Shown piece after piece: positions 9,418 through 17,706 of a DNA stretch of 64,000 nt. This DNA is from Lonepinella sp051851555 (GTDB lineage: Bacteria; Pseudomonadota; Gammaproteobacteria; Enterobacterales; Pasteurellaceae). A program made the translations under genes and the position numbers. The notes beneath the pieces were generated by a model. The model did no database searches and was not told the origin of the DNA. It saw only the letters and a program-made list of their open reading frames with translations. Numbering within the stretch: position 1 is the first letter of the stretch; every line of letters begins with the position of its first letter. The stretch covers positions 62,001 through 126,000 of the forward strand of contig NZ_JBPDVH010000001.1 in assembly GCF_051851555.1 (NCBI RefSeq), given 5' to 3'.

Positions 9418-9690
9418 ATGTTAATTAGTTATGATGAAAATAAACGAATTATCAATATTGCTAAACACGGTATTGATTTTATTGGCTGTGAAGTGATTTT
9501 TGATAATCCTATGTTAACCACTGAAGATAAAAGACTTTTTTATGGTGAACAACGCTTACAAAGCTATGGGATATTACATCATCAAGTTGTTTTTATGGTT
9601 TGGGTGGACAGAGAATTTCCCCATATTATTTCAATTAGAAAGGCGGATAAATATGAAACGAGAAAATTCATTGACATCATTTATGGATAA
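9418..9690 (+). CDS. brnT: BrnT-family toxin
   Basis: 90 residues with the BrnT pattern: YDENKRIINIAKHGIDF at the N-terminus, then TTEDKRLFYGEQRLQSYG in the centre, and HIISIRKADKYETRKF near the end. In characterised systems BrnT is a RelE-fold ribonuclease neutralised by BrnA. It has its own strong promoter, and its last 38 bases overlap the start of brnA, as is typical of coupled toxin-antitoxin genes. Inserted between yffB and dapE. Confidence 0.88.
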   Translation: MLISYDENKRIINIAKHGIDFIGCEVIFDNPMLTTEDKRLFYGEQRLQSYGILHHQVVFMVWVDREFPHIISIRKADKYETRKFIDIIYG

Positions 9691-9946
9691 AAATGTACTG
9701 CTTGCCAACGCTCCTGATAAGGTAGTAAAAGATGACTCTGAGCAACAGTTTGATTGGGACAATGCGATGATGAGTTCAGATTTAAATGAGTTAAGAAAGA
9801 AAATAGGTCGCCCCTATTCGGTAAATCCTAAAAAACCTGTAACAATTCGCCTTGATGATAAGATATTAGAGTATTTTAAATCCACTGGAAAAGGCTGGCA
9901 AACTCGAATGAATAGTGCATTGCTTGAATGGATTGCAAGTCATTAA
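9653..9946 (+). CDS. brnA: BrnA-family antitoxin
   Basis: 97 residues from the ATG at 9653, which is preceded by the ribosome site AAAGGCGG. A longer frame reaching back to 9542 is only the overlap with brnT. The C-terminal part, VTIRLDDKILEYFKSTGKGWQTRMN, is the ribbon-helix-helix DNA-binding segment diagnostic of BrnA. It binds BrnT and represses the shared promoter in studied homologues. It ends 49 bases before dapE. Confidence 0.88.
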   Translation: MKRENSLTSFMDKNVLLANAPDKVVKDDSEQQFDWDNAMMSSDLNELRKKIGRPYSVNPKKPVTIRLDDKILEYFKSTGKGWQTRMNSALLEWIASH

Positions 9947-9995
9947 TGCCACATCATCTACTCATAATATAGAAAAATAACATATTGAAAATAAA

Positions 9996-11126
9996 ATGAA
10001 AAACGACATTCTCTCTCTCGCTCAAAATCTTATTCGCCGTCCCTCTATCAGCCCTGACGATCAAGGTTGCCAACAGGTGATTGCTGACCGCCTTGAAAAA
10101 TTAGGCTTTAGCATTGAATGGTTTCCCTTTAATGACACCTTAAATCTGTGGGCAAAACACGGCTCAACCGCTCCGATTGTTGCGTTTGCAGGGCATACCG
10201 ATGTAGTACCGGCGGGGGATGAAAGCCAATGGACGTATCCACCTTTTTCTGCAGACATTGTGGGTGATATGCTGTATGGCCGTGGGGCAGCGGATATGAA
10301 AGGATCGCTGGCGGCGATGGTGGTGGCGGCAGAAGACTATGTCAAAGCTCACCCAAATCATCAAGGCACCATTGCCTTGTTAATTACCTCTGATGAAGAA
10401 GCTGCCGCCAAAGACGGTACGGTGCGAGTGGTGGAAACCTTAATGGCTCGTGGTGAAAACATTGATTATTGCCTTGTGGGCGAGCCGTCTAGCTCAAAAA
10501 CGCTCGGTGATATTGTGAAAAACGGCAGACGAGGATCGATCACGGGCAATCTCTATATTCAAGGCATTCAAGGACATGTTGCCTATCCCCATCTAGCTGA
10601 GAACCCTGTACATAAAGCGGTGCCCTTTTTGCAGGAACTGACCACTTACCCATGGGATAACGGCAATGAATTTTTTCCGCCTACCAGTTTGCAAATCGCC
10701 AATATTCAAGCGGGCACAGGCAGTAATAATGTGATTCCTGGCGAGCTTTTTGTGCAATTTAATTTACGCTATTGCACCGAAGTCACCGATGATTTCATTA
10801 AAAACAAGGTCGCTGAACTGCTACAAAAACACGGCTTAAAACACCGAATTGAGTGGAATTTGTCGGGAAAACCGTTTTTAACCCAACCGAATAAATTGGT
10901 GAAAGCGGTCGTTGATGCTCTTGAAAAAATCGTCAACATTTCACCGCAGTTAGACACAGGCGGCGGTACGTCCGATGCTCGTTTTATCGCCTTAATGGGC
11001 TGTGAAGTGGTGGAGCTTGGACCGCTTAATGCCACGATTCATAAAGTGGATGAATGTGTGAGTGTCAGTGATTTGGTGACATTAGGAGAAGTGTATCGGG
11101 AAATGTTGAGGAATTTACTTAACTAA
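9996..11126 (+). CDS. dapE: Succinyl-diaminopimelate desuccinylase
   Basis: 376-residue M20 metallopeptidase-fold enzyme. Metal-binding His67 is in [11 protein letters not shown], the catalytic/metal acidic pair is in SDEEAAA (Glu134/135), and [11 protein letters not shown] follows. It removes succinate from N-succinyl-LL-diaminopimelate in lysine and peptidoglycan-precursor synthesis. It is distinct from the related argE at 53.7 kb: only this one has the DapE wording GGTSDARF. Confidence 0.97.
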   Translation: MKNDILSLAQNLIRRPSISPDDQGCQQVIADRLEKLGFSIEWFPFNDTLNLWAKHGSTAPIVAFAGHTDVVPAGDESQWTYPPFSADIVGDMLYGRGAADMKGSLAAMVVAAEDYVKAHPNHQGTIALLITSDEEAAAKDGTVRVVETLMARGENIDYCLVGEPSSSKTLGDIVKNGRRGSITGNLYIQGIQGHVAYPHLAENPVHKAVPFLQELTTYPWDNGNEFFPPTSLQIANIQAGTGSNNVIPGELFVQFNLRYCTEVTDDFIKNKVAELLQKHGLKHRIEWNLSGKPFLTQPNKLVKAVVDALEKIVNISPQLDTGGGTSDARFIALMGCEVVELGPLNATIHKVDECVSVSDLVTLGEVYREMLRNLLN

Positions 11127-11144
11127 AATAGTGAAAATAAATAT

Positions 11145-11173
11145 AGTGGTTTAAAATCCAGTTGTGATATAAT
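11145..11173 (+). promoter_or_regulatory. Extended -10 promoter for the Ibs-like toxin mRNA
   Basis: TGATATAAT at 11165-11173 is a perfect extended -10 (TGnTATAAT). The -35 region around 11145-11152 is poor (TGGTTT), as is common with extended -10 promoters. A start near 11180 would place a strong hairpin at the very 5' end of the transcript. Confidence 0.6.
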
Positions 11174-11223
11174 CCACTCGCTAGCATGGGGCTAGAAACA
11201 GCAAACCCCACGCTGGCGAGTGG
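11174..11223. repeat. 5' stem-loop of the putative toxin mRNA / terminator of the antisense RNA
   Basis: CCACTCGCTAGC (11174-11185) pairs with GCTGGCGAGTGG (11212-11223) with a single non-Watson-Crick position; inside it, TGGGG can pair with CCCCA. On the minus strand the part reading CCCCAC-TCGCCAGC-GTGGGG is followed by TTTGCTGTTT, which looks like an intrinsic terminator for an RNA running leftward across the toxin start. Confidence 0.6.
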
Positions 11224-11291
11224 GGCTTACAAAAAGGAACTGGATTATGACAGTTAAAATACTAATCCTCGTTATCTTATTAGTTATAGCA
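11195..11291 (-). ncRNA. Candidate antisense antitoxin RNA to the Ibs-like toxin
   Basis: On the minus strand TGCTATAAC at 11283-11291 resembles an extended -10. Transcription from about 11275 leftward would cover the toxin start codon and Shine-Dalgarno, then reach the hairpin CCCCAC/GTGGGG with a T-rich tail near 11195-11225. The feature spans the promoter element and the predicted RNA of roughly 80 bases. There is no clear -35. This is a prediction from position and motifs only. Confidence 0.35.
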
Positions 11292-11306
11292 CTACCTGCT
11301 TACTAA
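11247..11306 (+). CDS. Putative Ibs-like type I toxin, 19-aa hydrophobic peptide
   Basis: ATG at 11247 to TAA at 11304-11306 encodes MTVKILILVILLVIALPAY. It has the length, the single hydrophobic helix and the final -AY of E. coli Ibs peptides (from memory, IbsC ends in ISFSAY). A strong Shine-Dalgarno AAGGAAC precedes it. The SD segment AGGAACTG (11235-11242) is exactly complementary to CAGTTCCT (11351-11358) downstream, so the mRNA ends could fold back and hide the ribosome site, as in other type I toxins. An extended -10 is on the plus strand, and an opposing TGCTATAAC -10-like element is on the minus strand within the ORF. Function is inference; the peptide, pairing and promoter are read directly. 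Confidence 0.7.
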   Translation: MTVKILILVILLVIALPAY

Positions 11307-11322
11307 TGATTTAACGTAAAGT

Positions 11323-11358
11323 CCTAGCAGTAGCTGCAACTACTGCTAGGCAGTTCCT
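11323..11358 (+). promoter_or_regulatory. 3' stem-loop and anti-Shine-Dalgarno of the toxin mRNA
   Basis: CCTAGCAGTAG (11323-11333) and CTACTGCTAGG (11340-11350) form a perfect 11-bp stem with a six-base loop. Immediately after it CAGTTCCT (11351-11358) complements the toxin ribosome-binding site eight for eight. The stem presents the complementary segment at the 3' end, as expected for a fold-back inhibition element. There is no T run for intrinsic termination. Confidence 0.6.
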
Positions 11359-11398
11359 AAATAATAGCGTTATGTTTACTAAAAATCAAGACAAAAAT

Positions 11399-12079
11399 AT
11401 GAAATTAACTATCGATCAATTAACCGGTAAATCTCGCACGCATTTAGTGCCATTGCCTTGTCCGCACTCGTCAAATCATTTTTTGCAACCGCAGGCGGTG
11501 AAAGCCTTTCAAGGGTTACAACAAAGTGCGGTGCAAAATGGCTTTAATTTACAGCCAGCCAGTAGTTTTCGGGATTTTCAACGCCAGCAGTTAATTTGGA
11601 ATGGTAAATTTAACGGCGAGCGGAAAGTCCATGACGATCAAGGTAACCCACTTGATTTAAGCCCATTAGATGACTGGCAAAAAGCACAAGCGATCTTGCG
11701 TTGGTCAGCCATGCCGGGGGCAAGCCGTCATCATTGGGGGACAGAAATTGATTTTTTTGATCCTGATTTATTGCCAGTAGGGCAGAATTTGCAACTTGAA
11801 CCTTGGGAATATCAACAGGGTGGCTATTTCTTTGAGTTGAGCCAATTTCTGCAAGAAAAATTACCGCACTTTGATTTCGGTTTGCCGTTTATGCAACCCG
11901 AACAATATCAAGAAGTCGGGCGTGAACCTTGGCATATTAGCTATTTGCCTTTGGCAGCAGTGGCACAACAGCAATTTACCCCAGAAATCTTATTAGCCGG
12001 TTGGGAAAAAGAGAATATTGCTGGAAAATTTGTGTTAATCAACAAGATAAATGAGATTTTTGACCGCTTTTTGCGTTAA
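11399..12079 (+). CDS. M15-family D-alanyl-D-alanine carboxypeptidase-like peptidase
   Basis: About 226 residues from the ATG at 11399 (an upstream in-frame ATG at 11372 lies next to the toxin 3' structure and has no ribosome site). The zinc-binding motifs of M15B peptidases are present: SRHHWGTEIDFF (His and Asp ligands) in the middle and EPWHISY (catalytic Glu, His ligand) near the end. SSFRDFQRQ is the conserved entry motif. No signal peptide is visible, so cytosolic action on muropeptides or D-Ala-D-Ala substrates is possible. It lies downstream of dapE, separated by the Ibs-like locus. Confidence 0.85.
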   Translation: MKLTIDQLTGKSRTHLVPLPCPHSSNHFLQPQAVKAFQGLQQSAVQNGFNLQPASSFRDFQRQQLIWNGKFNGERKVHDDQGNPLDLSPLDDWQKAQAILRWSAMPGASRHHWGTEIDFFDPDLLPVGQNLQLEPWEYQQGGYFFELSQFLQEKLPHFDFGLPFMQPEQYQEVGREPWHISYLPLAAVAQQQFTPEILLAGWEKENIAGKFVLINKINEIFDRFLR

Positions 12080-12127
12080 AATAGGCAGTCGTCTTGTAAA
12101 CGAATCTGTCAAATAAGGAAACATAAT

Positions 12128-13294
12128 ATGTCAGAAGAAAAAAACTTTCCTTCCAGCAAAAAAAGAAATCGTAAAAAAGCACTATCTATTTTTATCGTTA
12201 TTTTATTGTTAATTGCCTTAGCCACAGGGCTTTATTGGTTCTTTTTTGTCAAAGGCTATGAAACGACCGATGATGCTTATGTGAGTGGAAATCAAGTGAT
12301 GATTTCATCACAAGTCAGCGGTAATGTTCAGCAAATAAATGTGGATAACATGGATTTTGTGCGAGCCGGTGAGCCGTTATTATCTTTAGATAACAGTGAT
12401 TTACAGCTTGCTTTTGAACAAGCTCAAAGTAATTTAGCCAGTGCAGTACGTCAGATTTCACAATTAAATTATAGTATAAAACAACTTTCTGCCACGGTAC
12501 AAAGTAAGACTGTTAGTCTTGAACAAGCACGTGGAAATTTACAACGTCGTGAACAGCTAAATAGAACCCAATCTATTGATAAAGAAAGTTATTTACATGC
12601 AAAAGAGGCGGTTGAATTAGCCAAAGTAGATTTACTGGCGACACAAAATCAATTAGCAGCGAACCAGGCCTTATTGCTTGATGTACCCTTAGAACAGCAA
12701 CCTGCGGTATTGAGTGCCGTCAGCCAATTAAAACAGGCGTGGTTAAATTTACAACGTAGTCAAATCGTCAGTCCGATTGATGGCTATGTGGCACGCCGTT
12801 CGGTGCAAGTGGGGCAAAAAGTGGCGGTTGGATCGGCATTATTAGCGGTGATTCCAGTGGATCAAATGTGGATTGATGCGAACTTCAAAGAAACCCAGTT
12901 AAGACATATGCGACTTGGCCAACCGGTGAAAATCAAAGTAGATTTATACGGTGATAACGTTGAATTTAATGGAAAAATATCGGGGATTGATATGGGAACA
13001 GGCAGTGCGTTTTCCTTGTTGCCCGCACAAAATGCCACAGGGAACTGGATTAAAGTAGTGCAACGTGTGCCAGTTCGCATTGCGTTAGATCCTGAACAGT
13101 TGCAAAAATATCCGCTCCGTATCGGTTTGTCTTCTCAGGTGGAAGTGAATGTCCAGCAAACTGATGGTGAGGTATTACGAACCGCTCATGATCAAAACCA
13201 ACAGCAAACCCGCTATTCCACATCAAGTTTAGTCTATGATCAAACTGCGGTGGAAAATTTAGTGAATTCGATTATTTCACAAAATACCTATTAA
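12128..13294 (+). CDS. emrA: EmrA-type membrane fusion protein of a drug efflux pump
   Basis: 388 residues of the HlyD/EmrA family: a basic cytosolic N-terminus, one transmembrane helix at about residues 15-37, the lipoyl-like motif GYETTDDAYVSGNQV, a long coiled-coil hairpin at roughly 90-190, and a second lipoyl half with SPIDGYVARRSVQVGQ. It links the inner-membrane pump EmrB to an outer-membrane TolC-type channel. emrB follows within 11 bases. Substrates cannot be told from sequence; EmrAB of E. coli exports uncouplers and hydrophobic drugs. Confidence 0.92.
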   Translation: MSEEKNFPSSKKRNRKKALSIFIVILLLIALATGLYWFFFVKGYETTDDAYVSGNQVMISSQVSGNVQQINVDNMDFVRAGEPLLSLDNSDLQLAFEQAQSNLASAVRQISQLNYSIKQLSATVQSKTVSLEQARGNLQRREQLNRTQSIDKESYLHAKEAVELAKVDLLATQNQLAANQALLLDVPLEQQPAVLSAVSQLKQAWLNLQRSQIVSPIDGYVARRSVQVGQKVAVGSALLAVIPVDQMWIDANFKETQLRHMRLGQPVKIKVDLYGDNVEFNGKISGIDMGTGSAFSLLPAQNATGNWIKVVQRVPVRIALDPEQLQKYPLRIGLSSQVEVNVQQTDGEVLRTAHDQNQQQTRYSTSSLVYDQTAVENLVNSIISQNTY

Positions 13295-13305
13295 GGCGGT
13301 TGGCG

Positions 13306-14820
13306 ATGCAAAAACCAGTTCATGGGGCCGCACTTGCGATCATGACCATTGCTTTGGCATTGGCGACCTTTATGCAAGTATTAGATTCCACCATTGCCAA
13401 CGTGGCGATCCCCACCATTGCCGGTGATCTCGGGGCATCAAGCAGTCAAGGGACTTGGGTTATCACCTCCTTTGGGGTGGCGAATGCGATTGCTATTCCG
13501 ATTACCGGCTGGCTAGCTAAACGCTTTGGCGAAGTGCGGTTATTTTTATGGGCGGTTTTTGGCTTTGTGGTGGCCTCTTGGTTATGTGGTATCTCGCATA
13601 GTCTTGGTATGTTGATCTTATGTCGAATTCTGCAAGGCTTGGCGGCCGGCCCGATTGTTCCCCTTTCGCAAAGTTTATTGCTCAATAACTATCCTCCAGA
13701 AAAACGTGGCATGGCGTTGGCATTTTGGTCCATGACCGTGGTGGTGGCACCGATTTTTGGCCCGATTTTAGGCGGTTGGATCAGCGATAATATGCACTGG
13801 GGTTGGATCTTCTTTATTAATATTCCGATTGGTTTAGCTGTGCTATTTATGACATGGAAAACCTTAGGCGACCGTGAAACCGCAACGGAACATCGCCCAG
13901 TGGATCTGGTGGGCCTGAGCTTACTCGTATTAGGTGTAGGTTGCTTGCAATTAATGCTAGATGAGGGACGAGAACTGGATTGGTTTAATTCCACCGAAAT
14001 TGTGGTGTTAACCATTATTTCCGCTATTGCATTGATTACCTTGGTGATTTGGTCGCTCGGCGATGACAATCCAATTGTGGATATTTCCTTGTTTCAACAG
14101 CGAAATTTTGTGATTGGTTGTTTGTGTACGAGCCTTGCTTTTTTGGTGTATTTAGGCTCCGTGGTGTTACTGCCGCTGTTATTTCAACAGGTTTATGGCT
14201 ACACCGCTACATGGGCGGGGCTGGCAGCCGCACCGGTGGGGTTATTGCCAATTTTCTTGTCACCGATTATCGGCCGATTTGGGCATCGTATTGACATGCG
14301 GATTTTGGTCACTTTTAGTTTTATTATGTATGCGGTAACGTTCTATTGGCGAGCAGTGACCTTTGAAACCGCAAGTACATTCTGGGATTTTGCATTACCA
14401 CAGTTTGTACAAGGCTTTGCAGTGGCTTGTTTCTTTATGCCATTGACGACCATTACGTTGTCAGGTTTGCTACCACAAAAAATTGCCTCTGCCTCGAGCT
14501 TGTTTAACTTTTTACGGACCTTGGCGGGTTCCGTTGGGACATCCTTGACCACATTTATGTGGTATCGGCGAGAGGCTTTGCATCATACGAGATTAACGGA
14601 AAACATTACCCAATATGACTTCAACACGCATCAATACTATCAACAGATGGCGAATCTCGGTTTTAGTGATCAACAAAGCTCTATTCAATTAGCACAAACA
14701 ATTTCAGGACAAGGTTTTATTATTGGTGCCAATGAAATTTTTTGGCTATCTGCCATGTTGTATTTGTCTTTAATTATTGTTGTGTGGTTTGCTAGACCGC
14801 CATTTGGGTCACGGCATTAG
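13306..14820 (+). CDS. emrB: EmrB-type MFS drug efflux transporter (DHA2, 14 TM)
   Basis: 504 residues from the ATG at 13306. The ribosome site AAGGCGG ends at 13299, giving a normal 6-base spacing; an in-frame TTG at 13300 abuts it and is unlikely. The DHA2-family motif LDSTIANVAIPTIAGDLG is near the N-terminus, GWLAKRFGEVRLF is motif A, and GPILGGWISDNMHWGWIFFINIPIG is motif C. Partner of emrA, with which it shares an operon ending in a USS terminator. Confidence 0.93.
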   Translation: MQKPVHGAALAIMTIALALATFMQVLDSTIANVAIPTIAGDLGASSSQGTWVITSFGVANAIAIPITGWLAKRFGEVRLFLWAVFGFVVASWLCGISHSLGMLILCRILQGLAAGPIVPLSQSLLLNNYPPEKRGMALAFWSMTVVVAPIFGPILGGWISDNMHWGWIFFINIPIGLAVLFMTWKTLGDRETATEHRPVDLVGLSLLVLGVGCLQLMLDEGRELDWFNSTEIVVLTIISAIALITLVIWSLGDDNPIVDISLFQQRNFVIGCLCTSLAFLVYLGSVVLLPLLFQQVYGYTATWAGLAAAPVGLLPIFLSPIIGRFGHRIDMRILVTFSFIMYAVTFYWRAVTFETASTFWDFALPQFVQGFAVACFFMPLTTITLSGLLPQKIASASSLFNFLRTLAGSVGTSLTTFMWYRREALHHTRLTENITQYDFNTHQYYQQMANLGFSDQQSSIQLAQTISGQGFIIGANEIFWLSAMLYLSLIIVVWFARPPFGSRH

Positions 14821-14842
14821 ATAAATTATTGAAATGAGAGTC

Positions 14843-14874
14843 AAAAAAGTGCGGTGAAATCATCGCACTTTTTT
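14843..14874. terminator. Bidirectional terminator between emrB and folB
   Basis: AAAAAAGTGCG pairs with CGCACTTTTTT across a 9-base loop. It separates the convergent emrB (+) and folB (-). The left arm is an uptake signal; the right arm lacks the final C of the complement (TCGCACTT). Confidence 0.8.
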
Positions 14875-14885
14875 GTTGATAGGGG

Positions 14886-15233
14886 TTATCTTTCCACAAT
14901 GACACCCACTGAACGCGCTTGCGCCACCGCTTTCGGTTTATGCAATTCAATGCGTAAGGATTGAATACCATATTGTTGTTGTAACAAATCCGCCACTTTG
15001 TGTGCGACGGTTTCCACTAACTTAAACGGCTGACTTTCGACAAAATCAATGATTTTCTGCGAAATTTCCGCATAATCCAAGCAATATTGCAGATTTTCAG
15101 TTTCTACCGCTTGACGAAAATCCCACGTCATTTCAATATTAAAAATTAGCTTTTGCTTAATGGTCTGTTCCCAATCATAGGCGCCAATACGGGCAAAGGC
15201 CGTCAGTTCATGGATAAATATTTTATCTGTCAT
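14886..15233 (-). CDS. folB: Dihydroneopterin aldolase
   Basis: 115 residues. FolB signatures include the N-terminal FARIGAYDWEQ, the central YCLDYAEISQKI and KLVETVAHKVADLL, and C-terminal LHKPKAVAQA. It splits dihydroneopterin to 6-hydroxymethyl-dihydropterin in folate synthesis. It follows thiE by 8 bases on the same strand, so it may be cotranscribed with the thiamine genes. Confidence 0.95.
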   Translation of the reverse strand: MTDKIFIHELTAFARIGAYDWEQTIKQKLIFNIEMTWDFRQAVETENLQYCLDYAEISQKIIDFVESQPFKLVETVAHKVADLLQQQYGIQSLRIELHKPKAVAQARSVGVIVER

Positions 15234-15241
15234 CTTATTCC

Positions 15242-15910
15242 TTAATATTTCAATTTTTCCACCGCAGTTTGGATATTTTCTGCTTGGGTAATGGCAGAAA
15301 TCACAGCCACACCATCTGCGCCCGCTTGTTTTAATGTGTGAGCATTATACTGATTTATGCCACCAATCACCACAAAAGGCTTACTTAATGCGTAATCCTT
15401 TAATTTTTCTACAAATTCTACACCTAACACAGCGGAATGATCGGCTTTTGAGCCAGTGGGGAAAATCGGGCCCACACCAATATAATCAATCTCCCCTTGT
15501 TGTTGAGCGGCTAAAACCTGATCTAAGTTATTGGTGGATAAGCCAACGATCAGTTTGTGTTGCGTTTTTTCTAACACTTGCTGAATTGCCATATCCGATT
15601 GCCCGACGTGTACGCCATTTGCCCCAATATCCACGGCTAATGCGACATTATCATTAACGATAAATGGCACTTGATATTGGCGACATAACGCTAAGCATTG
15701 TCTGGCGAGCTGTTTTTGTTGTTCTGGCAGATGTGCTAACGAATGTTTACCTTTATCCCGAAATTGGAAACAGGTAATGCCCGCTTGCAAGGCTTGTTTT
15801 AATATCTCCAGTAGATTTTGAGCGGGATCACCCGACAAGTGTAGGCAATCTTGCGTACCCGCAATAAAATACACCGACAACATTTGTTGAATTTGTTGCT
15901 TATTGTTCAT
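15242..15910 (-). CDS. thiE: Thiamine-phosphate synthase
   Basis: About 222 residues from the ATG at 15910, just inside the 3' end of thiD (11-base overlap). TIM-barrel ThiE with CFQFRDKGKHSL, FIVNDNVALAVDIGANGVHVGQSD, DYIGVGPIFPTGSK and VVIGGINQYN. It joins hydroxymethylpyrimidine diphosphate and thiazole phosphate to give thiamine phosphate. Last gene of the riboswitch-controlled thiM-thiD-thiE group. Confidence 0.96.
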   Translation of the reverse strand: MNNKQQIQQMLSVYFIAGTQDCLHLSGDPAQNLLEILKQALQAGITCFQFRDKGKHSLAHLPEQQKQLARQCLALCRQYQVPFIVNDNVALAVDIGANGVHVGQSDMAIQQVLEKTQHKLIVGLSTNNLDQVLAAQQQGEIDYIGVGPIFPTGSKADHSAVLGVEFVEKLKDYALSKPFVVIGGINQYNAHTLKQAGADGVAVISAITQAENIQTAVEKLKY

Positions 15911-16712
15911 CTTGATACGCCCAATGGTTAGTCGGTCCGTGTCCATGACCGAGATTTAACGGGTGACTAATCGCCGCCGTGATATAGGCTTTGGCAGTGC
16001 GAATGGCTTGTTCAACGCTGTTGCCTTTGGCGAGTTCGGCGGTAATACAAGCGGAGAACGTACAACCGGTGCCGTGGGTTTGGGCGGTCGGGAAACGTTC
16101 GGCTTGTAGGCGGAATTGTTCGGTCGGGGTGAAAACCCAGTCCAAACAGACCGCACTTTGTGAATTGCCACTGTGTCCGCCTTTAATCACTACGGTTTCC
16201 ACGCCCCATTGTTGTAATAAGCGAGCGGCACGTTCCGCACTGGCATCGTCCACCACTTTAATGCCCGTTAAGGCTTCCGCTTCAGGCAAATTCGGCGTAA
16301 TCACCGTGGCTTTTGGCAAAATAAACTGTTTTAAGGCGGTCACGGCATCTTGTTGCAATAAAGATGCTCCACCTTTGGCGATCATCACCGGATCTAACAC
16401 AATTTGAGGAAACTGATATTGCTCCAGATTTTTCGCCACGCATTGAATAATCTCCGCATTGCCAAGCATACCAATTTTTACTGCATGAATATCAAAATCT
16501 TCCGCCACGGCTTTAATTTGCGCAGAAATGGTGGCAAGGGGAATCGGGGCAATATCAAAGACACCTAAAGTATTTTGGGCGGTCACTGCAGTAATCGCCA
16601 CCGTGCCAAATACGCCTCGCATTTGAAAAGTTTTTAAATCCGCTTGAATACCTGCTCCGCCACCGCTATCGGATCCTGCGATGGTTAAGGCTTGTGCTAC
16701 TACGTTAGACAT
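15900..16712 (-). CDS. thiD: Hydroxymethylpyrimidine (phosphate) kinase
   Basis: About 270 residues from the ATG at 16712. Ribokinase-like fold with IAGSDSGGGAGIQADLKTF at the N-terminus and the anion-hole motif HGTGCTFSACITAELAKG near the C-terminus. It phosphorylates HMP twice in the thiamine pathway. Its start overlaps the end of thiM (stop at 16705) and its end overlaps thiE, so the three genes are translationally coupled. Confidence 0.96.
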   Translation of the reverse strand: MSNVVAQALTIAGSDSGGGAGIQADLKTFQMRGVFGTVAITAVTAQNTLGVFDIAPIPLATISAQIKAVAEDFDIHAVKIGMLGNAEIIQCVAKNLEQYQFPQIVLDPVMIAKGGASLLQQDAVTALKQFILPKATVITPNLPEAEALTGIKVVDDASAERAARLLQQWGVETVVIKGGHSGNSQSAVCLDWVFTPTEQFRLQAERFPTAQTHGTGCTFSACITAELAKGNSVEQAIRTAKAYITAAISHPLNLGHGHGPTNHWAYQDEQ

Positions 16713-17502
16713 GATCAATCCTCGCTAATTGGTTAATTTTTTCAGGGGTTAAATCGGCTAATTGATTGATAAATTGTACGGCAAAATCGCCTAATTGATT
16801 GTGTAATCCTTGGGCGGCGAGTTCGCCAGCTACGGCATAGGCGGTGCAAGCCTCAACGCAAGCGTTAAATTCATCGTCTTTTTCCGCCACACCGAGAAAT
16901 GCCCCAACCACGGCACCGAGTAGGCAACCTGACCCCGTGACTTTAGGAAATAGTGGCGTGCCGTTGGCAATTTTGGCAACCCGTTTGCCATCGCTGATAT
17001 AGTCAATTTCACCGCTGATCGCCACACAACATTGGTATTTTTGAGCGGCGACTCTAGCAATGTCGGCAATATCACCTTGCCCCTCGACTGCGTCCACGCC
17101 TTTTGTTTGCCAAGCTACATCCGCCAAAAACGCTACTTCGCTCACGTTACCACGAATCGCAGAAATCTTAACCTGCTCTAAAATCTTCCGCACCGTGGCA
17201 CGGCGATAGGCTGTTGCACCTGCACCCACTGGATCTAACACCACAGGTACGCCGTGTTGATTGGCGGCTTGCCCAGCGATAATCATGGCCTCCACATCAA
17301 AATCATGAATGGTGCCAATATTGAGCAAAAGTGCGTTGGAAAATTGTTGAATTTCTGCCGCCTCCTCCGACATGGTCGACATAAAAGGGGAGGCACCGAG
17401 CGCCAGTAATCCATTGGCAGAAAAGTTGGTGACCACAATATTGGTCATACAATGTACCAGTGGATTACGTTCTCGAACAAGATTTAAATACTTGAATTGC
17501 AT
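16705..17502 (-). CDS. thiM: Hydroxyethylthiazole kinase
   Basis: About 265 residues from the ATG at 17502, which has the ribosome site AAAGGAAA. NPLVHCMTNIVVTNFSANGLLALGASP is the family N-terminus, LDPVGAGATAYR the ATP/substrate region, and VTGSGCLLGAVVGAF the catalytic anion hole. It salvages thiazole alcohol. First gene after the TPP riboswitch. The absence of thiC and thiG nearby, with thiM present, suggests a salvage route, but genes outside the window are unknown. Confidence 0.96.
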   Translation of the reverse strand: MQFKYLNLVRERNPLVHCMTNIVVTNFSANGLLALGASPFMSTMSEEAAEIQQFSNALLLNIGTIHDFDVEAMIIAGQAANQHGVPVVLDPVGAGATAYRRATVRKILEQVKISAIRGNVSEVAFLADVAWQTKGVDAVEGQGDIADIARVAAQKYQCCVAISGEIDYISDGKRVAKIANGTPLFPKVTGSGCLLGAVVGAFLGVAEKDDEFNACVEACTAYAVAGELAAQGLHNQLGDFAVQFINQLADLTPEKINQLARIDHV

Positions 17503-17563
17503 AGAATTTCCTTTACCTATCCGTGAAAAGAAAAGATGCAGCATAATGGGCGGATAAAATGAA

Positions 17564-17662
17564 GATAGTTCCCTACGCCAGTATTAGCTGTATCAGGTTT
17601 TACGGGTATTTTCTCAGCCGCTATGTCGTCGCTATGTCGTCATAGTAGCACCCCGACTATGG
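17564..17662 (-). promoter_or_regulatory. TPP riboswitch (THI element)
   Basis: Read on the minus strand the region begins GGGGTGC, continues with the conserved GGCTGAGA, then ACCCGT, AACCTGAT, CTAATACTGGCGTAGGGAA: all the core segments of the TPP aptamer in the right order, 60 bases upstream of thiM. The variable P3a arm contains a tandem 11-base duplication (CGCTATGTCGT twice at 17619-17640 on the plus strand). It should switch thiMDE off when thiamine pyrophosphate is plentiful. Confidence 0.95.
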
Positions 17663-17706
17663 GTTTAGTTTAGAATGGTTTTGAGTTTAAAACAAGCATA
17701 AATTGA

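Noticed and set aside
9542..9652. Upstream extension of the brnA reading frame
   Set aside because: It overlaps brnT in another frame, has no ribosome site, and the ATG at 9653 has AAAGGCGG and matches the family N-terminus.
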